Source of the DNA: JBGPJM01 sp041485385
GTDB lineage: Bacteria; Planctomycetota; Phycisphaerae; Phycisphaerales; UBA1924
NCBI GenBank assembly: GCA_041485385.1
Contig: JBGPJM010000012.1
Location: 1 to 45,719 of the forward strand
Length of the DNA: 45,719 nucleotides
Direction: 5' to 3'
Shown in pieces: positions 31,746 through 39,084 of this stretch. The translations under genes and the position numbers were made by a program. A model generated the notes under the pieces. That model was not told the DNA's origin. It made no database searches and saw nothing but the letters and a program-made list of their open reading frames with translations. Every line of letters begins with the position of its first letter. Position 1 is the stretch's first letter.

Positions 31746-33662
31746 CTACTTGCCCTGGGGGCGAGGCTCGGTGAAGAAGGTGTTCAGGATCGGGATATCG
31801 GCCAGGAACGGCACGCCGCGCGGACGGAGCGACAGCTCGTCGGCCTCGATGATCCTGCCGGATCCCGGCGTCACGACGATCGCGACCACCTGGCCCCCCT
31901 CGGCGCCCAGGTCCAGCGCGTGCGGCTCGACCGGATTCATCAGGGGACGGAAGAGCCGCTCGATCATGGCGACGTCGTGCTCGCTCCCTGTGATCACCAG
32001 CGAGCGCGCCGCCTGATCGGTGACCATGGTGATCGGCTTGATGTGACCCGGGCCCCACACCTCGATCAGGCCTTGCAGGACCCGCATGGAATCGAACGCG
32101 TCGATCGGGAAGGAGCGCGCGCCGACCGCATCGGCGTGCTTGCCATTCCCATCGGCCGCCTTGGGCGCAGGGTCCGGGGCCGCCGGGCGATCGAGCTGGT
32201 CGAGGAGCTGGCCCACGGCGCGCAGCTCGTCGGCCGATCCCTGGACGATGAGGGAGTTGCTCCGCGCATCGGCGTTGATGTTGACACCCGGCTGGTCCCG
32301 CAGCGTGTGGCTCTCGCGCAGCGTCCCCGCCGCCTCGGTCGCCGCGACGTGCTTCAGCGCGTACACGCGCACCTCTTTCGGCGCGTCGCCCGCGCCCGCG
32401 GGCTGCGCGCCCGCGAGAGGATCGGCCGGCGTGGTGCGTGCCGAGTGGCCGACCCCCGCCGGCTGCTCGGCCAGTTCGCCCAGCAGCCAGGCGATCTGCC
32501 GGTGGTAGCGGCGCGGGGCCTGGATGAACATCCGGGAGCCGACGATCTTGATCTCGCCGTTCTGACCCCCGTTGTCCCTCCAGCCCTTGGTATCGACGAA
32601 CGTCTGGATGAGCTCGCGGAGATCGCCCTCGCTCACCGTGGACTGAAGGTGCGCGATGTCGTAGCTGACAAGCTCGATCTCGTGCTGGTCGAAATAGGCA
32701 ACCGTCGCGATCTCCACGTGCCCCTGGACAATCCGGTAGTCCGGCTGCGACTCGTGCCCCGTGCTCGCGGCGAGGACCTCGCCGAGCATGCGGACGAACG
32801 TCGGGAAGCTGACATCCCTGACCTTGATGTTCACCGCGGCCTCGCGCCCGATTCCCGTTCCCTCCAGCTCGAACCACTGCACCAGCACCGGCATCTCGGC
32901 CCATTTCGAGACATACTCGAGCACGTCGCTCAGAGGCACTTCCTTGAACTCCCCGGAGATTCTCTTGTTCGCCAGCGTGTCGGAATCGGCCAGCGGCTGG
33001 AAGACCGACGTGCGGAGGACCGCACGGGGCGTGCGGCGCCCTTCGCCGTCGCCGCCGGGCTGGGCCTGCGCCAGGACGGTGGCCAGAAAACCGCTGACGT
33101 CCTTCTCTCGCCTGGTGAGCGAGGTGATCTCGTCGCGGTGCCGCTGCATCAGAGCCGCGACCGCGGCGTCCACGACCGCCGCGTCGCCGGGCTGGTCACC
33201 CGGCCGGGCCAGCGTCGACGTGTCGGCCGGAGCATGTCGCGCAGATCCGCCGGCACTCGTGCTGACGGCCACGATGCTGAGGCCCAGTGCCGCCCCCGCA
33301 AGTGTGAACATCGCCGCGCTCATGAGGAGTCTCCTTTGTGGATATCGGCGTGCGGCCCGGTAGCGCTGGGCCAGCGAGGCGGCCTCGCCGAGCTCGGCGA
33401 CCGCCTGACGGACGGACTGGTCTTCATCGCCCCCGGAGAGCATGAGGTCGCGGATGCGCTCGCGGAGGTGGCCCTCCAACTCGTCGCGGACCGACCGGGA
33501 TTCCCCCGTCGGCCAGCGCAGCAGCCGCTCGAACATCGTCAGCCACGCATCAACGGCATCCTGCGGACGCGACACGCCCGCCGGCGGATCCACCCCCGGG
33601 GCCTTCTGGCCGGGTAGCGTCCGCGCCGGTCGCGATGGCGATGAATGGATGCGCATCGTCAT
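31746..33662 (-). CDS. Membrane protein with secretin-type N domains
   Basis: A 638-residue protein. Residues about 15-100 are helical and charged (VRDELEGHLRERIRDLMLSG, VRQAVAELGEAASLAQRYRAA), like the prefix domain seen on membrane proteins encoded next to PadR regulators. One membrane helix follows (LLMSAAMFTLAGAALGLSIVAV). Then come an STN-like domain (ISGEFKEVPLSDVLEYVS...), two secretin N-type domains (VRVYALKHVAATEAAG...NSLIVQGSADELRAVGQLLDQL and RSFPIDAFDSMRVLQGLIE...SLVITGSEHDVAMIERL) and a short secretin-like end, RGVPFLADIPILNTFF. The outer-membrane beta-barrel is missing. The ATG overlaps the padR stop (ATGA, 33659-33662). Function unknown; export or envelope sensing is plausible. 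Confidence 0.75.
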   Translation of the reverse strand: MTMRIHSSPSRPARTLPGQKAPGVDPPAGVSRPQDAVDAWLTMFERLLRWPTGESRSVRDELEGHLRERIRDLMLSGGDEDQSVRQAVAELGEAASLAQRYRAARRYPQRRLLMSAAMFTLAGAALGLSIVAVSTSAGGSARHAPADTSTLARPGDQPGDAAVVDAAVAALMQRHRDEITSLTRREKDVSGFLATVLAQAQPGGDGEGRRTPRAVLRTSVFQPLADSDTLANKRISGEFKEVPLSDVLEYVSKWAEMPVLVQWFELEGTGIGREAAVNIKVRDVSFPTFVRMLGEVLAASTGHESQPDYRIVQGHVEIATVAYFDQHEIELVSYDIAHLQSTVSEGDLRELIQTFVDTKGWRDNGGQNGEIKIVGSRMFIQAPRRYHRQIAWLLGELAEQPAGVGHSARTTPADPLAGAQPAGAGDAPKEVRVYALKHVAATEAAGTLRESHTLRDQPGVNINADARSNSLIVQGSADELRAVGQLLDQLDRPAAPDPAPKAADGNGKHADAVGARSFPIDAFDSMRVLQGLIEVWGPGHIKPITMVTDQAARSLVITGSEHDVAMIERLFRPLMNPVEPHALDLGAEGGQVVAIVVTPGSGRIIEADELSLRPRGVPFLADIPILNTFFTEPRPQGK

Positions 33663-34069
33663 CCGCGGCCCCCCTCCGCGCCCTTGGGCGCCCCGGGAAG
33701 GAACGACTCGATCATCGAGAGGTACGCCTTGTGGGCCTCGATCCGCTGGACAAGCCGCTTCCGCCCCTTGGGGGAAAGGCGGTACCACTTGCGACGCCGC
33801 CCCCCCTCACCCGCCTCGGCGCTGTCGGCCTCCCCGCCCGCCTCACCCGCCGCACGGTCCGACTTGACCGTCTCCCACGTGCTGGCGATCAGGGCCTGCT
33901 TTTCCATGAGGTTCAGAAGCGGGTACAGCACACCGGGGGAGAGCTTGATCTCTCCTCCGGATTGCCCTGCGACGCGCTTGGTAATGGCGTAGCCGTAGAG
34001 CGGCTCTTCCGCCAGGACGCAGAGGATCACCAGTTCGGTGGGGTCGTGCTTGAGGTCGGGGCCGGGCAT
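33659..34069 (-). CDS. PadR-family transcriptional regulator
   Basis: A 136-residue winged-helix regulator. LVILCVLAEEPLYGYAITKRV is the PadR recognition region and LSPGVLYPLLNLMEKQALI the wing-proximal helix. The basic RRRKWYRLSPKGRKRL follows. The linker (GEAGGEADSAEAGEGG) between helices is longer and more acidic than usual. The gene is translationally coupled to the secretin-domain gene. An operator-like palindrome overlaps its promoter (34094-34116), implying negative autoregulation. AGGAAG lies seven bases before the ATG. Confidence 0.92.
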   Translation of the reverse strand: MPGPDLKHDPTELVILCVLAEEPLYGYAITKRVAGQSGGEIKLSPGVLYPLLNLMEKQALIASTWETVKSDRAAGEAGGEADSAEAGEGGRRRKWYRLSPKGRKRLVQRIEAHKAYLSMIESFLPGAPKGAEGGRG

Positions 34070-34093
34070 CGCGTCTTCCTATACTCTCGGTAC

Positions 34094-34122
34094 AATATAT
34101 CGGTTCCAGATATATTCGTCAA
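34094..34122 (-). promoter_or_regulatory. padR promoter with overlapping palindromic operator
   Basis: On the minus strand TTGACG (34122-34117), a 17-bp spacer and TATATT (34099-34094) make a near-consensus sigma70 promoter 25 bases before the padR ATG. A perfect inverted repeat AATATATC-ggttcca-GATATATT (34094-34116) covers the spacer and the whole -10. Binding there would block RNA polymerase. PadR proteins are known to bind A/T-rich palindromes in their own promoters. Confidence 0.75.
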
Positions 34123-34167
34123 GCACCGCCCTCAGTTTGCCAAGACCCGGCGTGGTAGGCTGCTGAG

Positions 34168-34794
34168 ATGGCAATCTCCGTGCTCTTCGACCGCCGGCGG
34201 AGCTTCTGGAAGTGGTTTTCTCGCCACGAGGACCGACTCGCCGGTGCCGCGGCCTCCGACCCGATACGGTTTCTCGGGAACGTCGTCCGCCGCCTCCGAC
34301 GGGTTCACCGGTCGCTTGTGTGCGAGCTCGGGCCTGAGGCTGACGGCAAGCGCCAATTCGTGATCAGCGCCGACGGTAACAAGACCGCGTTCCCCGTGGT
34401 TGTCGAACTCGCGAGTATGGCGCCGCCGCTCCGTCGTTGGACGATCGTGAAGTTCCGCCAGCGCAATCAGGATCTCGACGAGTTCACTCTCAGGTTCGGC
34501 GAGATCGAAATCAAGCCAAGCGACGTTGAAGTTCACGCCGAGCCAGTCGGCGAAGTCATCGGTCTCATGCTCTTCATCCGCGGGTGCACCGGCTCGGACG
34601 ACCGATACGCGCGTGCAGCGTTCATCCTCCTCGACCAGACGCTCGGCGAGTTCGACATGGAAACGAAGGTCGGTCCGGTCGAGGTACTCCCGTTTGAGTC
34701 GCATCGCGACTTGCGCCGGCTCCCGCTCGTCAAGCTACCCGCAACGTTCGACACTCTCGCCGCTGGCTTGCGGGCGCGCGCTGACCAGGCCTGA
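34168..34794 (+). CDS. Conserved hypothetical protein (predicted cytoplasmic)
   Basis: A 208-residue soluble protein. It begins with a Trp-rich helical segment (RRSFWKWFSRHEDRL) and continues with LVCELGPEADGKRQFVISADGNK, APPLRRWTIVKFRQR and AAFILLDQTLGEFDMETKVG. These segments match, by memory of the pattern, a widespread uncharacterised family in diverse bacteria. No catalytic motif is evident. It is divergent from padR; the 98 bp between them include the palindromic operator, which could also affect this gene. Confidence 0.7.
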   Translation: MAISVLFDRRRSFWKWFSRHEDRLAGAAASDPIRFLGNVVRRLRRVHRSLVCELGPEADGKRQFVISADGNKTAFPVVVELASMAPPLRRWTIVKFRQRNQDLDEFTLRFGEIEIKPSDVEVHAEPVGEVIGLMLFIRGCTGSDDRYARAAFILLDQTLGEFDMETKVGPVEVLPFESHRDLRRLPLVKLPATFDTLAAGLRARADQA

Positions 34795-34814
34795 TTCTTC
34801 GAGGGGCAATGCCC

Positions 34815-34843
34815 TTGCTCTCGCCCCGGCCATCGGCTACGCT
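34815..34843 (+). promoter_or_regulatory. Candidate promoter of the thrS leader
   Basis: TTGCTC (34815-34820), a 17-bp spacer and TACGCT (34838-34843) fit a moderate sigma70 promoter. The expected transcription start (about 34850) would be at or beside the leader-peptide ATG at 34851, so the leader would be translated from a nearly leaderless transcript. Confidence 0.45.
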
Positions 34844-34850
34844 CTCCACA

Positions 34851-34898
34851 ATGAACGCGGCCACCACCACGACGACCACCACGACTCGACGAGGGTGA
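34851..34898 (+). CDS. Threonine-rich leader peptide of thrS
   Basis: A 15-codon open frame, MNAATTTTTTTTRRG, with eight consecutive Thr codons (34863-34886; acc, acc, acg, acg, acc, acc, acg, act). It ends in TGA at 34896-34898. It lies 42 bases upstream of an intrinsic terminator and 128 bases upstream of thrS. Such a peptide is the sensor in ribosome-stalling attenuation: low charged tRNA-Thr stalls the ribosome on the Thr run. It is too short for ordinary gene callers. It would be unusual for Thr codons of any kind to be clustered like this by chance just there. Confidence 0.8.
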   Translation: MNAATTTTTTTTRRG

Positions 34899-34965
34899 AG
34901 CCGGCCCCCTCGCGGACGACATCCGTCTGAACCACGATCGCCCGGCCCACAAGGCCGGGTTTTTT
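34899..34965 (+). promoter_or_regulatory. Transcription attenuator of thrS
   Basis: Terminator: CCCGGCC (34941-34947), loop CACAA, GGCCGGG (34953-34959), then six T (34960-34965). Upstream, CGAGGG (34890-34895, inside the last leader codons) can pair with CCCTCG (34907-34912), and the loop between them holds GCCGGCC (34900-34906). That loop can pair instead with GGCCGG (34953-34958) and so disrupt the terminator. A ribosome stalled on the Thr run would leave GCCGGCC free (antitermination); one at the leader stop would cover it (termination). The pairing scheme is inference; the elements themselves are seen. Confidence 0.7.
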
Positions 34966-35026
34966 CTTTCCCTTCTTTCATCAAATCCCGAGAGCCGATC
35001 CCCAGACCCGAACACCGGACCCTCCC

Positions 35027-37252
35027 ATGCCCACCATCACCCTCCCAGACGGCTCCAAGAAGTCCTTCGACAAGCCCGTCTCGGCCCGCGAGGTCGCCGC
35101 GGCCATCGGCCCCGGCCTTGCCAAGGCCGCCATCGGCGCCAAGATCGACGGCAAGCTCTCCGACCTGTCCACCGTCATCGACCACGACTCCTCGCTCGCG
35201 ATCGTCACCGCGCCCAAGCCCGGGCAGGCCGCGTCCGCCGATGCTCTGTTCCTGATGCGGCACTCCGCCGCGCACGTCATGGCCGAAGCTATCCAGGACG
35301 TCGTCGGCAAGGACGTGCTCCTCGCCTACGGCCCACCCACCGAGACCGGCTTCTTCTACGACATGTTCGTCTCCGAGGGCAAGAAGCTCTCCAGCGACCA
35401 CTTCGCGGCGATCAACAACCGCATGGCCGAGATCATCAAGGAGGACCGGCCGTTTGCGCGGTACGAACTTCCGGCGAAGGAAGGGCTCGACAAGGTTCGC
35501 AGCGAGGGGAACAAGTACAAGATCGACAATGCCGAACGGGCAGTTGGTCTTGAGAGCAGCCAATACCAGGATTGGAAGGGGAAGAGATCCGTAAGCCAGT
35601 CAACTTTGGGACTTGTGTCTCACTCCGTGACCTCGCGTCCACCTCTCTCCTTCTACGCCACCGGCCAGCCCGGCAAAGACTGGGAAGACCTCTGCCGCGG
35701 CCCGCACGTCCCCTCCACCGGTCGCATCGGCGCCGCCCGCGTCATGTCACTCGCCTCCAGTTACTGGCACGGCGACGAGAACTCCGACCGCCTCACCCGC
35801 GTCTACGGCACCGCCTTCCCCGACCAGAAGCAGCTCGACGAGTACCTCGTCCAGCTCGAGCAGGCCAAGGAGCGCGACCACCGCGTCATCGGCAAGAAGC
35901 TCCGCCTCTTCCACATCGACGAAGACGTTGGCCAGGGACTCATCCTCTGGACCCCGCGCGGTTCCATCATCCGCAAGGAACTCCAGTCCTTCATCGGCTC
36001 CGAACTCAAGAAGCAAGGCTACACCGAGGTGTTCACCCCGCACATCGGGCGCCTCGAGCTCTACAAGACCTCCGGGCACTTCCCCTACTACAAGGACTCG
36101 CAGTTCGCGCCGATCATCGAACGCAATGCCCTGGAAGAGCTCGGCCGTTCCGGCTGCACCTGCGCGGAGATGCTCAACCGCGTCGAGGGGGTCTCCGCGC
36201 GCCTGGCCGCGGGAGTCAACGAACGCACCAAGGCTCAGACCATCACCCCGGACCGCATCCTTCCCGATGACCAGCTCGTCGAGGGCTTCATGCTCAAGCC
36301 CATGAACTGCCCCCACCACGCCAAGATCTTCGCATCGTCCCCCCACTCCTACCGCGACATGCCCGTCCGGCTCGCCGAGTTCGGCACCGTGTACCGCTGG
36401 GAGCAGTCCGGCGAACTCAACGGGATGACCCGGGTGCGCGGCTTCACCCAGGACGATGCCCACCTCTTCTGCACCGACGATCAGCTCCCCGCGGAGATGC
36501 AGGGCTGCCTCTCCCTCGTCAAGATCATCTTCGGCACCCTCGGAATGAAGGACTACCGCGTCCGCGTCGGCCTCCGCGATCCCGATTCCAAAAAGTACAC
36601 CGGCAGCAAGGAGAACTGGGACAAGGCCGAGGCCGCCTGCCTCGCCGCGGCCGAGTCTCTCGGCGTCCCCTTCAACCGCGAGCCCGGCGAGGCCGCGTTC
36701 TACGGCCCCAAAATCGACTTCGTCGTCAGGGACGTCATCGGGCGCGAATGGCAGCTCGGCACCGTGCAGGTCGACTACAACATGGCGCTGCGCTTCGATC
36801 TCTCCTACATCGGCCCGGACAACACGCACCACCGCCCGGTCGTCATCCACCGCGCCCCGTTCGGCTCGATGGAGCGGTTCTGCGGCGTGCTCATCGAGCA
36901 CTTCGCCGGCGCCTTCCCCACCTGGCTCAACCCCGAGCAGGTCCGCGTCCTGCCGATCAGCGAAAAAACCAACGACTACGCGTCGACCGTGCTGGCCGCG
37001 CTCAAGGCCGTCGGCGTGCGGGCCACCGCGGATCTCTCGGGCGACCGGATCCAAGGCAAGGTGAAGGTCGCGGCCGAGGAGAAGATCCCGTACATGCTCG
37101 TCGTCGGACCTCGCGACGCCGAGGCCGGGCAGGTTTCAGTTCGGGTGCGCGGCATCCAGAAGGACCTCGGGGCAATGCCGCTGGCGGACTTCGTCCGGAA
37201 AATCCGCGCCGAGATCGACGTAAAAAACTCGACTCTCACCATCAGCTCTTGA
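35027..37252 (+). CDS. thrS: Threonyl-tRNA synthetase with two insertions
   Basis: A 741-residue class II synthetase that charges tRNA-Thr. Residues 1-62 are the TGS domain. The editing domain has H79-SAA-H83 and LCRGPHVP. The catalytic core has FMLKPMNCPHH (zinc-binding Cys), RLAEFGTVYRWEQSGELNGMTRVRGFTQDDAH (motif 2) and HRAPFGSMERF (motif 3), followed by the anticodon-binding domain (LNPEQVRVLPIS). Usual length is about 640. Two insertions explain the excess: residues about 173-207 in the editing domain, with lower GC and foreign-looking codons (DNA 35545-35645), and about 365-420 before motif 1/2 (EELGRSGCTCAEMLNRVEG and following). Expression appears to be controlled by the Thr leader attenuator upstream. 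Confidence 0.96.
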   Translation: MPTITLPDGSKKSFDKPVSAREVAAAIGPGLAKAAIGAKIDGKLSDLSTVIDHDSSLAIVTAPKPGQAASADALFLMRHSAAHVMAEAIQDVVGKDVLLAYGPPTETGFFYDMFVSEGKKLSSDHFAAINNRMAEIIKEDRPFARYELPAKEGLDKVRSEGNKYKIDNAERAVGLESSQYQDWKGKRSVSQSTLGLVSHSVTSRPPLSFYATGQPGKDWEDLCRGPHVPSTGRIGAARVMSLASSYWHGDENSDRLTRVYGTAFPDQKQLDEYLVQLEQAKERDHRVIGKKLRLFHIDEDVGQGLILWTPRGSIIRKELQSFIGSELKKQGYTEVFTPHIGRLELYKTSGHFPYYKDSQFAPIIERNALEELGRSGCTCAEMLNRVEGVSARLAAGVNERTKAQTITPDRILPDDQLVEGFMLKPMNCPHHAKIFASSPHSYRDMPVRLAEFGTVYRWEQSGELNGMTRVRGFTQDDAHLFCTDDQLPAEMQGCLSLVKIIFGTLGMKDYRVRVGLRDPDSKKYTGSKENWDKAEAACLAAAESLGVPFNREPGEAAFYGPKIDFVVRDVIGREWQLGTVQVDYNMALRFDLSYIGPDNTHHRPVVIHRAPFGSMERFCGVLIEHFAGAFPTWLNPEQVRVLPISEKTNDYASTVLAALKAVGVRATADLSGDRIQGKVKVAAEEKIPYMLVVGPRDAEAGQVSVRVRGIQKDLGAMPLADFVRKIRAEIDVKNSTLTISS

Positions 37253-37315
37253 CGGCCCAAGCCAACTTCTTACGCTGTACTTCGCGGGGCGGGAGACGAA
37301 ACGGAGAATCCCCAC

Positions 37316-37951
37316 ATGTCACTCCAACTCGGCGACACCGCCCCCGATTTCACCCAGGACTCCACCGAAGGCCCCATCAGCTTCCACAACTGGATCGGCG
37401 ACAAGTGGTGTGTCCTCTTCTCGCACCCTAAGAACTTCACCCCCGTCTGCACCACCGAGCTCGGGGCCGCGGCCAAGCTCAAGCCCGAGTTCGACAAGCG
37501 CAACGTCAAGATCATCGGCCTCAGCGTGGACAAGGTCGTCGATCACCACGCCTGGTCCAGGGACATCGAGGAGACGCAGGGCGCCCGCCTCAACTTCCCC
37601 CTCATCGCCGACCACGACCGCAAGGTCGCGAACCTTTACGGCATGATCCACCCCAATGCCGACAACACCATGACGGTGCGCTCCGTCTTCATCATCGGCC
37701 CCGACAAGAAACTCAAGCTCACTCTCACCTACCCCGCCAGCACCGGGCGCAACTTCGACGAGGTCCTGCGCGTGGTCGACTCGCTGCAGCTCACGGCCGG
37801 CTACAAGGTCGCCACGCCCGTGAACTGGAAGAACGGCGACGACTGCATCATCGTCCCCGCCGTCACCGACGCCGAGGCGGACAAGGCGTTCCCGAAGGGG
37901 TACGTCAAGATCAAGCCCTACCTGAGGGTCACGCCACAGCCCAACCTGTAG
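37316..37951 (+). CDS. 1-Cys peroxiredoxin (Prx6 type)
   Basis: A 211-residue peroxiredoxin. The peroxidatic Cys is Cys45 in HPKNFTPVCTTE. The extended C-terminal part (VATPVNWKNGDDCIIVP, then AFPKGYVKIKPYLR) is characteristic of the Prx6/1-Cys subfamily, which reduces peroxides and is reset by a separate thiol. GLSVDKVVDHHAW is also in place. Length is normal. It lies 63 bp after thrS on the same strand, with a GGAG about six bases before its ATG. Confidence 0.95.
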   Translation: MSLQLGDTAPDFTQDSTEGPISFHNWIGDKWCVLFSHPKNFTPVCTTELGAAAKLKPEFDKRNVKIIGLSVDKVVDHHAWSRDIEETQGARLNFPLIADHDRKVANLYGMIHPNADNTMTVRSVFIIGPDKKLKLTLTYPASTGRNFDEVLRVVDSLQLTAGYKVATPVNWKNGDDCIIVPAVTDAEADKAFPKGYVKIKPYLRVTPQPNL

Positions 37952-37990
37952 CCCGTTCGCCCGCGCCCGCCAACCCCACCAAAACGCACA

Positions 37991-38082
37991 GAGCGAGGAC
38001 CTGCTCGGCCCTCGCTCCGTCCCCTCCTCGCTCCATCCTCACGAATCCCTGCGCCCCGGGCCCGCGTGACTCGCGTCCCGGG
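37991..38082. terminator. Hairpins between convergent genes
   Basis: Two stems lie between the peroxiredoxin stop and the stop of the repeat protein on the other strand. GAGCGAGG/CCTCGCTC (37991-37998 with 38010-38017) has an 11-base loop and on the minus strand is followed by TGTGCGTTTT. CCCGGG (38055-38060) can pair with CCCGGG (38077-38082) around an inner CGCG/CGCG. They probably terminate transcription in both directions. Confidence 0.5.
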
Positions 38083-38105
38083 AGAGCGGACGAGGGCCGC
38101 TTATA

Positions 38106-38891
38106 TTAGTCCTTCTTGGCTTTCGGACGCGTCCCCGACCTCGTCACATCCCTGGTGACCGATCCATCAGCGTTCTTGGTGAGCGTCGCCGTCGCCTCGA
38201 CCATGCCGCCGTTGGGCCCGGTGCGCGTGGTGTCCCGCGTCACCGTGTTGCCGTCCTTGGTGAGCGTGGTCTCGCTGGACATCTCCTTGCCGTTGGGGAG
38301 TGTCCTGCTCATGTCCCGCGTGACCGTATTGCCGTCGCGCGTGATCTGCACGTCGGTGGAGACCATCCGGCCGTCGGGCAGCGTCTTGGTTGATTCGCGC
38401 GAGAGCGTGTTGTTGCTCACCGTAATCAGGTCGCTGGAGACGATCTGCTGGCCCTCGGGGCCGGTGTGGATCGACTCGCGGCTGATCGTGTTGCCGTCCC
38501 TGGTGATCTCGGTGTGCACGGTGGCCGCGCGCCCGCCGGGGCCCATCGCAAAGCCGTTGTGGATCACCATGTTCCCCTGCTTCATCCACCCCTCCTGCAT
38601 CGAGGCGCCCTGCCCGCCGGGCCCGGACGCGAGCTTGTCGTGGATGATGATCTTCTCCTGCTTCATCCGCATCGCCTGGACGGCCAGCTTGGCCCCGTCC
38701 GACAGGGCCGGCGCGGCCTCCCGCCTCATGCCCTCGGCCTCCTTCGCTGCGCCCGGCTGCGACGGCGCCGGCGGCTGGCTCGGCGGCGTGCCGGCCCCGC
38801 CGGCCCCCTGCTGGGCGCCGGCGACGGTCGTGAGCGTGAGCGGCAGGATCAACATCAACGCGGTGCGAGTCCTCATAACTTGGTTCCCCAT
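38106..38891 (-). CDS. Exported protein with ~27-residue beta repeats
   Basis: A 261-residue protein with a signal peptide (RTALMLILPLTLTTVAGAQQ), a Gly/Pro/Gln/Ala linker, and a C-terminal half of about five repeats of ITRDGNTVTRDxxRTLPNG (for example ITRDGNTISRESIHTGPEG, ITRDGNTVTRDMSRTLPNG, LTKDGNTVTRDTTRTGPNG). The repeats are Thr/Asp/Asn-rich and should form short beta hairpins, like YD- or RHS-type surface repeats but shorter. Before them is MxxHN-type sequence (MVIHNGFAMGPGG). The start may be 38891 or 38876. Function unknown. Confidence 0.7.
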   Translation of the reverse strand: MGNQVMRTRTALMLILPLTLTTVAGAQQGAGGAGTPPSQPPAPSQPGAAKEAEGMRREAAPALSDGAKLAVQAMRMKQEKIIIHDKLASGPGGQGASMQEGWMKQGNMVIHNGFAMGPGGRAATVHTEITRDGNTISRESIHTGPEGQQIVSSDLITVSNNTLSRESTKTLPDGRMVSTDVQITRDGNTVTRDMSRTLPNGKEMSSETTLTKDGNTVTRDTTRTGPNGGMVEATATLTKNADGSVTRDVTRSGTRPKAKKD

Positions 38892-39084
38892 GGCTTGTGC
38901 GACTCCTTCAATATGCAAAGCAGAACGCCCTGCCCCAAGGGACATTCCGCCGTCGGCGCGACGATGCCGTCAAGATGGGTGGCCCGTGCCACTTGGGCAG
39001 ACCATTCACCAGCGGGTTATCGCCCCAACCCCCCCTCGTCCCGGCGGGCAGGCCGGCCCGCGCAGGGCCCTGATCGACAACGTC

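Noticed and set aside
35747..37054. 435-codon minus-strand open frame
   Set aside because: It is a shadow of thrS.
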